Shown piece after piece: positions 45,473 through 55,937 of a stretch of DNA of 64,000 nucleotides. The stretch covers positions 7,448,624-7,512,623 of the forward strand of contig CM036242.1 in the NCBI GenBank assembly GCA_020698575.1. Direction: 5' to 3'. How positions within the stretch are numbered: position 1 is the stretch's first letter; the number at the start of each line of letters is the position of its first letter. This DNA is from Bostrychus sinensis. Taxonomy: Eukaryota; Chordata; Actinopteri; Gobiiformes; Eleotridae. The notes beneath the pieces are model-generated. The model saw nothing but the letters and a program-made list of their open reading frames with translations, did no database searches and was not told where the DNA came from. The translations under genes and the position numbers were made by a program.

Positions 45473-45859
45473 TATTCCTTACAATAACAATGTAGCCGCT
45501 TTCGCGGCTACCACGATATATATATTTTCGGAAAGCTTGCGCGCATTGCTACTTGTTCATGGGGGTCCTGGGTCACTGACGAGCACTATCGTGCTCGTCA
45601 GTGACTTATGCATGGGCTTCGCCCATTGAGCTACTTTAGCTCTGAACAATTATAAATATGCGTTTTTCCCACCACATACCTATATGCACTGAAAGTGCAC
45701 AATGCCATGAGTGTGTACGTGAGTGTTTGGTGAGGGAGGAGCGCTTCGCGCTCTGTTTTACGTGCGCTTCGCGCACTTTTGGGGCAGTGCGCTTCGCGCA
45801 CTGCTGTTCAATCACAATAGGCCCTGCGCCATCTCTGGGGGCTCGGGCCTAATAATAAT
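45473..45859 (+). repeat. Array unit B, copy 3
   Basis: Near-identical; GAAAGTGCACAATG replaces GAAAGTGCACGATG and GAGGGAGGAGC replaces GAGGGATGAGC. All eight stems intact. Confidence 0.85.
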
Positions 45860-46235
45860 ATTCCTTTCAATAACAATATAGCCGCTTTCGCGGCTACCGC
45901 AATATATATATTTTCGGAAAGCTCGCGCGCATTGCTACCTGTTCATGGGGGTCCTGGGTCACTGACGAGCACTATCGTGCTCGTCAGTGACTTATGCATG
46001 GGCTTCGCCCATTGAGCTACTTTAGCTCTGAACAATTATAAATATGCGTTTTTCCCACCACATGCCTATATGCACTGAAAGTGCACGATGCCATGAGTGT
46101 GTACGTGAGTGTTTGGTGAGGGATGAGCGCTTCGCGCTCCGTTTTACGTGCGCTTCGCGCACTTTTGGGGCAGTGCGCTTTGCGCACTGCTGTTCAATCA
46201 CAATAGGCCCTACGCCATCTCTGGGGGCTCGGGCC

Positions 46236-46264
<29 letters not shown>
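45860..46264 (+). repeat. Array unit B, copy 4, with long (AAT)n end
   Basis: Near-identical unit ending TCGGGCCTAATAATAAT, with nine or ten AAT repeats (46236-46264). The hairpin near 46130 reads GAGCGC-TTC-GCGCTC. A sixth A-type copy begins right after. Confidence 0.85.
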
Positions 46265-46267
<3 letters not shown>

Positions 46268-47060
46268 GCCGCAAGCAGCAGTCATATTGCCTGGGAATTC
46301 CAGCCTCCCTGCGGGGTTAGGGTTAGGGTCAATTTGATTTCTAGAGCGGAGCGAACCCAAGTAAACTGACAGCGGAGTAAGCCAGAAAATGAAAAAAATA
46401 AGATCAGAAAATGGCGGACATGACATTAACAAAGCGACAAGAACGTGAGCAATGCGAAAACTTTGTTTTTTTTAATAAAGGCTTCTAGTGCTGTAAACTG
46501 CTGTGGTTTTAATGACTCGATATGTTTTTGGTCATTTAAAATGGAATTTACCACTGAATGAAACAAACTCTCGGCTCCTCGGTCACCATCTTGATTGTTG
46601 TTGTTGAGGACGCTGCTCGTGAAGAACACATGACTTAAATAAACAAATCAAAATGCACGGTACGGTTGGGATTCGAATCCAACCACGGCGGACACCGTAG
46701 TGATGATATTTCTCTGTATAATAATACAGAGACATATCAGTCTGGATTTTCCAGGCAAGCAATCGTGGGCTCTCACTTGCCCCAACTTGGAGCTGGGGCA
46801 GATTTGCTGAAAGTTGCCAAAATTGTTGGATGTGGCTCTTTACAAATGCACCAAATGTGACTTAATTTGGTGGCTCCATAGAATTACATTGGATAGAATT
46901 TCCATTCAAATTTAATGAGGGGTCTTCTGCGTTGCCATAGCAAAACCATACAAAATAAGGCTTGGGTCCAATTTATTTTTTTGATTGGGATGACTGGAGC
47001 TGGAATGTTGTGCCACATTTTATAAATTTCTGAAAAACTTTTTTTTTTTAATTGTTTTTT
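46265..47060 (+). repeat. Old, diverged unit A copy split by a MITE
   Basis: AAAGCCGCAAGCAGCAGTCAT (46265-46285) is the unit A start; the unit resumes after the MITE with GAGCTGGGGCAGATTTGCTG, CCAAATGTGACTTAATTTG, CCATTCAAATTTAATGAGG and CGTTGCCATAGC in unit A order, and fades out near 47060. Confidence 0.7.
46287..46758. mobile_element. MITE with TTGCCTGG tips and 8-9-bp duplication
   Basis: Tips TTGCCTGGGAATTCCAG and CTGGATTTTCCAGGCAA are inverted. Flanks GCAGTCAT (46278-46285) and GCAATCGT (46759-46766) both derive from the GCAATCATA of unit A, giving an 8- or 9-bp duplication, as made by hAT-type enzymes. Contains TCTCTGTATAATAATACAGA (a small hairpin) and GGGATTCGAATCCAACC near the right end. 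A second copy starts at 63909. Confidence 0.7.
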
Positions 47061-47099
47061 TAAGTTTTATAGGGGATGTAATTTGTTTGTGGTTCATGG

Positions 47100-47155
47100 C
47101 GTAAATTAAAACTAAAATTCAACTCCTGTGGTTCCTGTACCCCTGGTTGGGAAAC
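47100..47155. mobile_element. hAT right end
   Basis: CCCCTGGTTGGGAAACGCTG is the reverse of a CAGCGTTTCCCAACCAG hAT terminus, close to the one at 857. The left end was not found. Confidence 0.45.
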
Positions 47156-48649
47156 GCTGGTGTATGTGGTAGTAACCAGTGCTGGAATAAGTATTTTTCC
47201 AGTTGGACGCCGCTGCAGTGCTCGCACTGCTCCAGTGTTTAAAGACATGAGCTTGGACTCCAATGACAGTGTCCCTGATCCAAATGGGACCCTTTTGCTC
47301 AGTCCCTGCTGTAGTTCCCCCTCTGACAAAAGTCTTAATGGATATGCTGCAGAGTAGGATACTGTTCATTAAGTTAGTTTGGACTGGGTGCAGATATTGA
47401 AATTGTGCAGTGTTATTTTAAACATAATACACAGGTCTACAGCAAAATGCTTCCCGAACAAAAGTAGTGAAATTTTTCTTGGATTAGGTCACTAATAAAG
47501 AAAAAGTAAGTGAGAAGTGCAGATTGGCTTTAGTTTCCAAGAAACAGTATTGCGTCAAAATAGGAAATTTATGCAAAATAAGGCAAAAACTGTAGTTTAT
47601 CAGAAGGTACAGTGTCTACAAGCAACCAGTTCTATCTGAAAGCTGCACATTCAATACATTCATTTTAATATGTGTAGAGTTTTGACATAAAATGTTTTGT
47701 TTTTATTTGCAGAAACCTCTCTCTTGGAAGTGGACAAAATGCATGCATGTAGAGAAATTAAATATTTTCAAAATATAAATATTATTTTTAAGCAAAAATG
47801 CCTAAATCTATTGTATAAACAGTTGCGATTTTGATGTGAAACAATATCATTAAATATCTTGAATACATTAGCTAACCAGCACAGTTATCAATTGATTTTC
47901 AGTTCATCTTATCAAAATAAATGAGATTTAGCCACTTTTATCTCAGAAGCAGATCAAGTCCAAACATTTGTAGAGCAGTGTTATTAAAGTGATGGAACTG
48001 TGAGCTACAAGTATGTGCAGTCACAGTGGTGTCCCATTTGTTTTTTGTCCATAACGTCCAAGGCCAGGGAAGGCTCTCTGAGTTTAATGAAGTGGACTGA
48101 GGCCAAGTGGTCAACCGTCTGACAGATATAATATCATAACTCCATTCAGAGAGCGCAGTCCAGTGTCAAGTCATTTCTTATCATTTTACAAGAGCTTAGA
48201 TGAGCTTTTATTATTTTCTAAGTGTGCTACAATAGATCATTCCAAAAGCAGTGTCATAGAAAGGATTTACTTTGCATACACCTTACTCCATGTGCATTTG
48301 TATAATGTTCATGTCAGTAAAATAAAATAAGAAGATAGACCTCTTTAATAGCGATGTCTATTTTAAATCACTGTGAGTTTTATGTATGCGACTCTCATCA
48401 GGCAGAGCTCAGTCTTTGATGAGGAAGCACAGGTCCAACATGGTTTTAGCCTGAAGTCCTTAGCTGCTGTCGTAAAAAGAGCAGCTTCATACAGTATAAA
48501 GACACTTGTTAATGTTTACTACCCACTCACTGACAGCACACAAACAGAAGTTAAAGATTTTTATTATAGTACATCATTTTTAAAGATTTATTGAGTAATA
48601 AAACAAAAATAAAAACAGAAAAACTAAACCAGCACAGCCGCCAAACACC
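47156..48649. other. No gene recognised
   Basis: Long AT-rich and ordinary sequence with no transposon end or exon I can support. 48000-48200 looks single-copy. Confidence 0.35.
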
Positions 48650-49022
48650 ACCATGACATCAAATTGACTTTTTGTTAGCTTTTTACCATGAAATAATAAT
48701 GTTTCCACCTCATAAAACGACCTGGAGTAGTATTTTGTTAGTTTAGTAGTTTGCGTAATCCTGTATCCTGTGGCGCTGCCCTTCTCAAGAACTGAAACTG
48801 CTCGGTCTCACGGCTCGACACAGACACGTGAAACCGGGAAGTTTTTCTAAAGCCCATACACCATCACCGGACTCGTTCTGTCTGTTAGCATCATGTTGCT
48901 AATTGCCAAGCTAAGTAGCCATTTTATGCTTTGTACATTCTCCACTGTGGCCGGCAGGAGTGCGTCAGACATTTAATCCAAGCACATGAAAAAAAAAAAA
49001 AAACATAATATAGCCCCTTTAA
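48650..49022 (-). mobile_element. T2-A TTAA-ended element, reverse copy
   Basis: Contains CCTGGAGTAGTATTTTGTTA, GTGAAACCGGGAAG, GCCATTTTATGC and ends AATATAGCCCCTTTAA (TTAA 49019-49022), the reverse order of the copy at 4200-4595. This is the fullest T2-A copy in the window. Confidence 0.65.
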
Positions 49023-50318
49023 CATTATCCGGGGTATTTAGTCCAGAAGAGGCTGCCATACCCTCCTAAAAGAGCGCAACAGTACAACGGAAGTGCATTT
49101 CCCATTCATTTTTCCCATAGAAAAATGAATTGAAAAATGCAAATATAAATTTCAACTTCACTTAATTTTAACAAAAAAATTAAAGTTGTAAAAAGGCAAA
49201 GCTACAAATGTATTTCGCAGATTATTCAAGCTTAAGTTTTTTTTTTTTTTTATTAAAATGCATTGCACTATAGTCATGAATTACCACATTTTTTTCCAAA
49301 TGAATTGGAAAATTACTTGAGCGCTATTGAGCTCCACAGGGTCCTGAGATTGTCTGGTGATTTTTATTTTTTTGAATTGAAAGCTAAAAACTAAAATAAA
49401 TACACCATTCCTTGATATTCTAAATAGCTGGTGTTTCCCTGCGTCTTTGGTAAACATATTTATGGCCTCCGTCTCCGTAAATAGCTGGAGTAATTATACC
49501 ACGACTTGAACCACCAGTCTTCCCCGAGTTATTCCAGCTCTTCCTCTGAAAACATCATAAATCACCTTCTACTGTCTGCCCCCTGTCCTCCTGCCATGTT
49601 TGTTTAGGCTAACCCGCACATGCATTGACGTGGGCTATGTTCCTAATGCCAGCGCATGACATTTCCAAAATATCTCCTGCCATACCTTGTGCCCAGTTGT
49701 CCGATCAGCGCACGTGTCACTGGGCCGCTCTATTTTCAGTCCTGGAGGGTGGGTGCGTGTTCTGGGACACCCTTCACCTCGCCCGTGTTTTACATGTGAG
49801 TTTGGTTTGTCTAGACTGCACTCTGTCTGATGGGACGGGGACATACCTGTGTTTGTGTACGGGGCGGGTCGAACCAAGGGCATCCTCATTTTGCATGTGT
49901 TTTTTTTTTTATAGTGCGGCCCTGGGACGGTCAGGGGGACATTGTCTGGCCTTGTCTGCTCAGGGACAGACTGTAGAAGGAAACAGTTTGTTGGTGGATG
50001 ACAGTATTAGGCCACAGGTTCACCTACTTCTGCAGAATGTCTAGTAATGCATCTGCTCATACAAATGACCTATGTTTTAGTATTGTATTACACTTAGACT
50101 ACATGATTGCAACAACTCAGCATGCACAGTGACCTTGACTATAATAAACAAAAGATTAGCAAGAACATTAGCGAGCCGTTTGATATTTAGCTGCTCTATT
50201 TATACATTTATAGGCTGCACCACCTAAAGGCTACAAGCTGCAAGTCATACAAAAGTAGTGACGTCGTACAAAATGATAAAAAGCACCATCTGCCATCAAT
50301 TTTGTTGATGATTTTAAA
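49023..50318. other. No gene called; one unassigned 139-codon frame
   Basis: 49070-49440 looks like a worn repeat (CATTCATTTTTCCCATAGAA). A plus-strand frame at 49625-50044 is the longest non-repeat frame nearby; it is Cys/His/Leu-rich, interrupted by a T run, and matches no family I know. Confidence 0.25.
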
Positions 50319-51118
50319 AAAAATCAGTTTTATTTCTATAGCCCAGTATCACAACAACAAAGGGCTTCACAAACCAAAGTTAGGCCCTGTCCCAGGACTC
50401 ACACTTACACACTTGTGCCTTTCAAATGCATGTTCACACTGAGGGGTGAAAGTGCGTAGTGTGTCCCAATTCTCTTCACTGCGCACTTCCAGTAAGTGTG
50501 GATCAGTGCAGACTTCGCTGAAGTATATTACCCATAATGCATTTCATTGTGATGTTTTCGAACGATGCTACGCTTGTTTCTTAGCAACTTAGCAGTGAGC
50601 GCTAAATGGCAAAAATGAAAAGCAATGCAATAACAGCTCAATTGATGGAAATTTTAAATGAAAGTGCCTATTGTCCAGGTAACTACACTGTTAAAACATT
50701 AAACACGCCTGATGTTTCTGTGACAAAATGATCCACTCATCAACTGTTATTAACTTTCAGATAAATCCAGCAGCAGTTTAGCAAACACGCCGCTAAAAGA
50801 CAGCGCTGTTTATTCTATTAAATGTTTTTGCCTGGTGACTTTCATAGCACGAGTGTCCAAGAAGTGTGGACTGTCCCACTTCTCTTTTTTAGCCCCCTTG
50901 CACCCTTGTCCACTCACGCACTTCATGCACTTTCAGAAAATGAGCACTTCAACAAAGTGTGTAGTGCATTGTGCGGGTATTGGGACAAGGCCTTAAACAT
51001 AAACACACAATCAGACAGAACGCACAACCAAAAACTAACAAAAAACTACACTAAACTAAACAGACCCAGGACTTCCCTGTCCTTAAACCCTCATTCTCAG
51101 TAAGGAAAAACTCAGCTG
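50319..51118 (-). mobile_element. LINE 3' end, reverse copy, split by a Harbinger MITE
   Basis: CAGTTTTATTTCTATAGCCCA, TATCACAACAACAAAGGGC before the insertion and ACATAAACACACAATCAGAC, CTCAGTAAGGAAAAACTC after it match 25146-25345. Confidence 0.65.
50383..50992. mobile_element. PIF/Harbinger MITE flanked by TTA
   Basis: Tips GGCCCTGTCCCAGG and, in reverse, GGCCTTGTCCCAATAC; flanked by TTA (50380-50382 and 50993-50995), the Harbinger duplication. CACTT-rich sub-terminal repeats (AAGTGCGTAGTGTG near 50449, AAGTGTGTAGTGCATTG near 50955) lie near both ends. No transposase. Confidence 0.75.
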
Positions 51119-51192
51119 TGGGAAAAAAAGAAGAAATCTTATGGAGATCAAATGCATGTAGTTATTACAGCCACAGACACTGCACACCTGTG

Positions 51193-51366
51193 CAGGGATG
51201 TAGCATGAAATCCTGGGCCCTTTGTATTCACCATCTTGGTGGGCCCCTTCCTCCCTGCTCACTTGATCAATAACTCTTAAACATATTCCAGGCTTTCTGA
51301 GGGTCCCTTCCTGCAGTGGGCCCTGGGTTAACGATACCCTTTACCCCCCCCAGTTCGACGCCCCTG
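51193..51366. mobile_element. Short hAT-like MITE
   Basis: Tips CAGGGATGTAGCATGAA and, in reverse, CAGGGGCGTCGAACTGG; flanking octamers CACCTGTG and CACATGTA agree at six of eight bases. GTGGGCCCC blocks inside. Confidence 0.55.
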
Positions 51367-51374
51367 CACATGTA

Positions 51375-52725
51375 AAGAGAACACAAGTAAAGCACAGATA
51401 AGGCTAGAGCTATGTAGCCTGAACTGTTTGTTCATGGTGCAGTGGTAGCCTAATGCACCTCTGCTGGTTAGCCAACTAGAATGAGACCTATACAAAGAGG
51501 GTCTTTCACGGGACACTAATAAGGATTAAGGATGGTTAAGTTCTGATGCACCTCTGAGACTCAAAGGATTTTTCGCAGATTTTGACAATAAATATGAGTT
51601 TATTTGTCAAACTGGTTAAAGTTGGGGTTAGGAATAGTTTAGTTGATGTTATTCGTAAGTATGTGGCAGAAAAATAACATTTGTTTGTGCTGAGCCTTAT
51701 CCCTATCTGGTACCAAATAAACTCTCTATTTATAGTTTATTACTTGTTTATCTGGGATAAGTTGACTTTAACGGTCACCAACTGAACAAGACGCACACGC
51801 TCTGAGTGTGTGACGTAGGATGTTAAGCCCCACCCTTGGGAAAAATGTCTGTTTTTTTTACTTAGAGTCTCACGGCTCACCTGGCCTGACCTGTCCCACC
51901 TCTGACGTCGCACTGCAGAAGCGGGACCACAGCAAGTGAGTCGAGTGCTGGGTTGATGTTTAGGTTTCTAAGGCGTCATGACAGTAAGCAACATGGTGCA
52001 CCAGTACCGATGCTAACATGCTATTGTTTTCATCAAAGCCATAGCTCCCGTGTTGGTTATCTGCTTGTGTACTGAGGTTTCATTGTGTTCAGGTTCTCTG
52101 TGAGTGTCTTGCATTGCTCCCGCTGTAGGTGTCCACTGTGTCTCTGGACTTTGGCTAAATCAGCTGTCGGCAGATGACAATGCAACATGTTTACAAAACT
52201 GAAGTCTCTTTGCTCAGCTTTGCTCATTTCTTTGCTGTTTTGGTCACATTTCTCTTCACAGATTGTAAACACTCATGAGTCCGGTTGACCCCTGTGTTAC
52301 CCCTCTCTCAGCTTGAGTCTTGTTTTCTTCTCCTCGTGTTCATACAAAGGTTTCCTCTGTCTTTTGGCCGCTCTGCTATAAAGAACAACTAAGAAATAAA
52401 CCGATCGCTGGCTTCTTGTTATGGCTGACCAGAATGTGACACTTTCTCATGAGACCTGAGACGTTAAGGCCAGGACGCACTGAGACGATTGTCGGCCATT
52501 TGACGAGGTCGGTGATGTGAGTCTGTTTGGTGTGTTTCGCACCATCTGACGTACTGGGACACTTGGATATAGTTCTGGCCGATGGAACATGTGGAATCAG
52601 TTTCTGGTATCGCGGTCAAATGATTGGCTGTGTGTCCCGTTCACAATTTGTCAAACAGCTCGTGTTTAACATCAAAATATAAAAAACTTTTGTTCTACTT
52701 CATTATGTTTCCCACATCTGTGACG
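51375..52725. other. No gene recognised
   Basis: 52463-52500 (TTAAGGCCAGGACGCACTGA) resembles one end of a DNA element, but no partner is seen. 51780-52000 has a slightly higher CpG content. Nothing else. Confidence 0.3.
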
Positions 52726-53105
52726 CTAATGTGCTGCAGTTAGCTTACCTTAGCTTGTAGCCTCGTGCTAATGTGCTACAGTTAGCTTACCTTAGCTTGT
52801 AGCGTCGTGCTAATGTGCTACAGTTAGCTTACCTTAGCTTGTAGCCTCGCGCTAACATGCTACAGTTAGCTTACCTTAGCTTGTAGCCTCGTGCTAACGT
52901 GCTACAGTTAGCTTACCTTAGCTTGTAGCCTCTTGCTAACGTGCTACAGTTAGCTTACCTTAGCTTGTAGCCTCGTGATAACGTGCTACAGTTAGCTTAC
53001 CTTAGCTTGTAGCCTCGTGCTAACATGCTACAGTTAGCTTACCTTAGCTTGTAGCCTCATGCTAACGTGCTACAGTTAGCTTACCTTAGCTTGTAGCCTC
53101 ATGCA
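52726..53105 (+). repeat. 42-bp tandem repeat, nine copies
   Basis: Unit with GCTAATGTGCTACAGTTAGC, TTACCTTAGC and TTGTAGCCTCGT; copies differ by single bases (GCTAAC/GCTAAT, CTCGTG/CTCATG). GCTAAC and GTTAGC inside each unit can pair across an 8-nt loop. Confidence 0.9.
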
Positions 53106-53218
53106 GATGAAAATATCCTCCTCTGAAGCAGACAGCTGCAATAATCCAGTTTATTTTATTCATTACTGTGATCAGACCAGTTTAATCTAGCGAGTATGAT
53201 TATTATTGACTGATAAAT

Positions 53219-53286
53219 ACTCTAGTAAACAAAACTCCACAACACAGGTGTTTAAACCTGTGTTGTGGAGTTTTGTTTACTAGAGT
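53219..53286. repeat. Perfect 31-bp inverted repeat with 6-nt spacer
   Basis: Arms 53219-53249 and 53256-53286 are exact reverse complements (starting ACTCTAGTAAACAAAACTCC), spacer GTTTAA. No flanking duplication or promoter is evident. Confidence 0.95.
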
Positions 53287-53519
53287 TTAAATAACCTCAG
53301 AGTTTAGTGACTAGCGCCGCCTGCTGTTGTAAATAGTTATTACATCTTGTACATGCGCATTGCTCGGTCGTGGGTCTGAATCTCTGTGGTGTGTCTGAAG
53401 CATCAAGGGGAGACGTGAGGAGACAAAGCAGTCGCCCCGCCTCTGCTGTAGTCAGGCATTGGGTTGGAGTGTCCCAGGCTTTAGGGACACCGGGTTGAGG
53501 CTCACAGGCTGATTTTACG

Positions 53520-53636
53520 ACAAGATACATCAGGGAGACGTGCAGGGGGTTTTATTCACCCTGCAACAACTTTTTTAGTCACCACGCTGGGTCTGAAGCT
53601 GTTTAATTAGTTGCATTTTTTCCCTTTAAAATGTAA
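53520..53636 (+). repeat. Dispersed repeat, related to 58200-58325
   Basis: Shares AGGGAGACGTGCAGG / AGGCGGAGACACTGG, CCCTGCAACAAC / CCCACAACAAC and TCTGAAGCTGTTTAATTA / TCTGAAACTGTTTATTTA, ending in TTTAAA. Probably one end of a TTAA-type family. Confidence 0.4.
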
Positions 53637-53678
53637 TCATTTCTTTACATTCAACTAATAGTCTAAGTTAGAGCATTG

Positions 53679-54256
53679 CCGTATTTTCCGCACTATAAGG
53701 CGCACCTAAAAGCCTTTAATTTTCTCAAAAACCGACAGTGCGCCTTATAATCCGATGCGCCTTATATATGGATCAATGTTGGTTAATTACGGCTACCGTA
53801 TTCAGGGGGCGTCGCCGAAGTGACAGCGGTAAAAACGATAAAGGGGAATTCCAGTCCCAGCTGTTCATGTGTGCCATAGGCGTGTTTATGGATCCTGCCG
53901 CAAAAGAACAAGGAGGCGCGGCCTTTGCTCCATCTCAGTAGAAGAGTTGCGACATTGAGGGGACAGAAAACTGAGCGCTCGAACGCTGTTCATGTAGCTT
54001 TGAACTGTGACAAATGGAGTTGGAAATACATTGTTTTCAACGAGGGAGTTGTAAGAACGCTGGTTTGTATTCTATTAATAAAGTTTGACTGACTGACTTA
54101 TCTGACTGTTTTATTGACCTTCCCTTTAGTGCAGCGCCATCTAGTGGATGCGCCTTATAATGTGGTGCGCCCTATATATGAAAACAGTTTTAAAATAGGC
54201 CATTCATTGAAGGTGCACCTTATAATCCGATGCACCTTATAGTGCGGAAAATACGA
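53679..54256 (+). mobile_element. Pogo-like MITE, copy 3 (sister family)
   Basis: Tips CCGTATTTTCCGCACTATAA and TTATAGTGCGGAAAATACG; TA at 54257-54258, degraded to TG on the left. Sub-terminal GCGCCTTATAATCCGATGCG occurs near the left end, with related forms on the right. The transposase tail seen in copies 1, 2 and 4 is not found here. Confidence 0.7.
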
Positions 54257-54258
54257 TA

Positions 54259-55089
54259 CTCTTTTCTGCAAACACACTCACCCCTTCCATACACAAGGTA
54301 GAAAGTGCACATTAGTTGATAGTGAAATGCAAAGCCATAAGGAGACAGGAGCCAAAAAAGTGTGGATTAAATAAATTAAAACTCTTGCATCACCCAGCCT
54401 TCATCCTGTTGTTTTGATGTGGCGTAATCCCAGGACGCCACGGCTTTATGGAACACCTGGGAAGGTCATTTGCATGTCATTGTAAGTAGAGGTTTTCACA
54501 GTAAGTAGTAGTAGTAGTAGTAAGTAAAAAGTGTACCAGTCTTTACCATGAAACATAACGGCTAACACTTACACAAGCTTGTTTCTCCTACAAACAGTTA
54601 TTCTTCCAAACAAAAATGTACAATATGTTCTACTTTTGGAAAACTTGCGCGTCACTGTTGATAGATACAGGGTTTGACATTTACTTTTTTACTCACTGGC
54701 CACTATGGCAAGTGTTTCTCAAAAGTTACTAGCCAATTAGTGTTTTTACTAGCACAATTACTGTATGTCATAGTATATACTCAAAAAAACTAAATTTGAA
54801 ATATGGTTTAAGTATGGACAGGGATTAAATATTTGAAAAACACGTTTACCTATAAGCAGAATAAATTGTTGGCTATCTTTGTGCATATGGCGTCACGTCT
54901 TTTAATATACGTTATTTTGTTTAAATTCATATTTTTTTCTTTCTACCTAAATTATTAATATATTAAATAAGGTGTACACTCAAGTAGAGTAATAGAAATT
55001 TAGGCTCAACCTCTAAAGTTAAGATATAGGTGCACACAACAGGCCACAGTGGCTGGTGGGAGTAAATGTGTCGCCAGTCAAAAAGAAAA
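54259..55089. other. No gene seen
   Basis: AT-rich, with a short (AGT)n at 54505-54522. No exon or transposon end. Confidence 0.4.
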
Positions 55090-55352
55090 TATACCCAAAT
55101 TTGGCCAGTTGGTAGTGTTAATGATACTGACCACTGCAGACTGAGAACACGCTACAAGAGGCTGTCACAATTGGGCCCTTGTCAAAAATCGCTCAAATCC
55201 TTGTGCTTGCCCAGTTTTCCTGCTTCTAACACAACAACTTTGAGGACAAAATGTTCACTTGCTGCCTGATAAACCCCGCCCATTAACAGGTGTCATAATG
55301 AAGAGAATTCACTTCACCTGTCAGTGGTCATAATGTTATGCCTGATTGATGT
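55090..55352 (+). mobile_element. Dispersed teleost repeat (class undetermined)
   Basis: TGTTCACTTGCTGCCTGAT, AACAGGTGTCATAATGAAGA and TTCACTTCACCTGTCAGTGG with TCATAATGTTATGCCTGAT form a phrase set seen in many fish genomes, as the right part of a DNA element. Its left end is not located. Confidence 0.45.
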
Positions 55353-55417
55353 ATGTTTACATTGTGAATGTGCTGGAAACTCGAGTGATACTGTAGAGAT
55401 TTAGTTAGACTTAATTA

Positions 55418-55937
55418 CCGTATTTTACGTACTATAGGTTGCCCCAGAGTATAAGTCGCATCGGTCCAAAAATGTGTCATGAAGACGGAAAAAAACATAT
55501 AAGTCGCACTTGGACTATAAGTCACATTTATTTAAACATTTATTTCACAAAATCCAATTTAATCTGGAAAGGCAAGTTATTCAACTACACAATAGCACAC
55601 AGAACAACAGGCTGAATGTGTGTCCAGTATGTTAATGTAACATATTAACATTCAGCTACGCAACAGCATAAAGAACAAACCTGGGAGGCTGAAGAGGATA
55701 AATTAACGTAACAAGCCAGCGAGTCCAACAAGAAAGTTACCGGTAAGAAAGTTCACCATTCTCCTGATCTCATTCTGCATCACTGAATACTACTGACTGT
55801 AGTTGTCACAAGCCTAGAGCGCCCTCTCGCGGCTGTAGACGGTAATGTGGTTCATGTTAAATTATATATAAGTTGAACTACAAGTTGCAGGACCAGCCAA
55901 ACTATGAAAAAAGTGTGTTATAGTCTGGAAAATACAG
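55418..55937 (-). mobile_element. Pogo-like TA-flanked MITE, copy 5
   Basis: Tips CCGTATTTTACGTACTATA and TAGTCTGGAAAATACAG, flanked by TA (55416-55417 and 55938-55939). AAGCCTAGAGCGCCCTCTC is the reverse of a phrase in copies 1 and 2, so it is that family inverted. The transposase tail has been lost. Confidence 0.7.

Larger units (their letters stand above)
37486..46264 (+). repeat. Hairpin-rich composite tandem array (units A and B)
   Basis: Order: A1, A', B', A2, A3, A4, A5 (deleted), B1, B2, B3, B4, all in the same direction. Unit A starts GCCGCAAGCGGC then TAGGCCCTCGCCCG; unit B ends GGGGCTCGGGCCTA. The two ends thus carry inverted TAGGCCC tips. Junctions consist of AATAAT runs. Copies of the same type differ at few bases, so amplification is recent. 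No transposase, reverse transcriptase or tRNA-like promoter is seen, and I cannot assign a known class. Confidence 0.85.

Noticed and set aside
37486..46264. Bacterial contamination or CRISPR-like array, because of repeated GCTTCGC hairpins
   Set aside because: Units are joined by AAT microsatellites, flanked by fish repeats, and an old copy is split by a fish-type MITE. There are no regular short repeats with unique spacers.
46232..46264. Microsatellite marking a retroelement poly-A tail
   Set aside because: The AAT run fits the array's junction pattern; no retroelement body is upstream.
46318..46334. Interstitial telomere sequence (GGTTAGGGTTAGGG)
   Set aside because: Only about two repeats, inside a MITE; no array.
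46670..46700. tRNA gene suggested by GGGATTCGAATCCAACC
   Set aside because: B-box-like word only; no A box at the right distance and no cloverleaf. It is the sub-terminal part of a MITE.
49625..50044. 139-codon frame as a host gene
   Set aside because: No recognisable domain, a T run inside, no exon signals identified and no conservation evidence.
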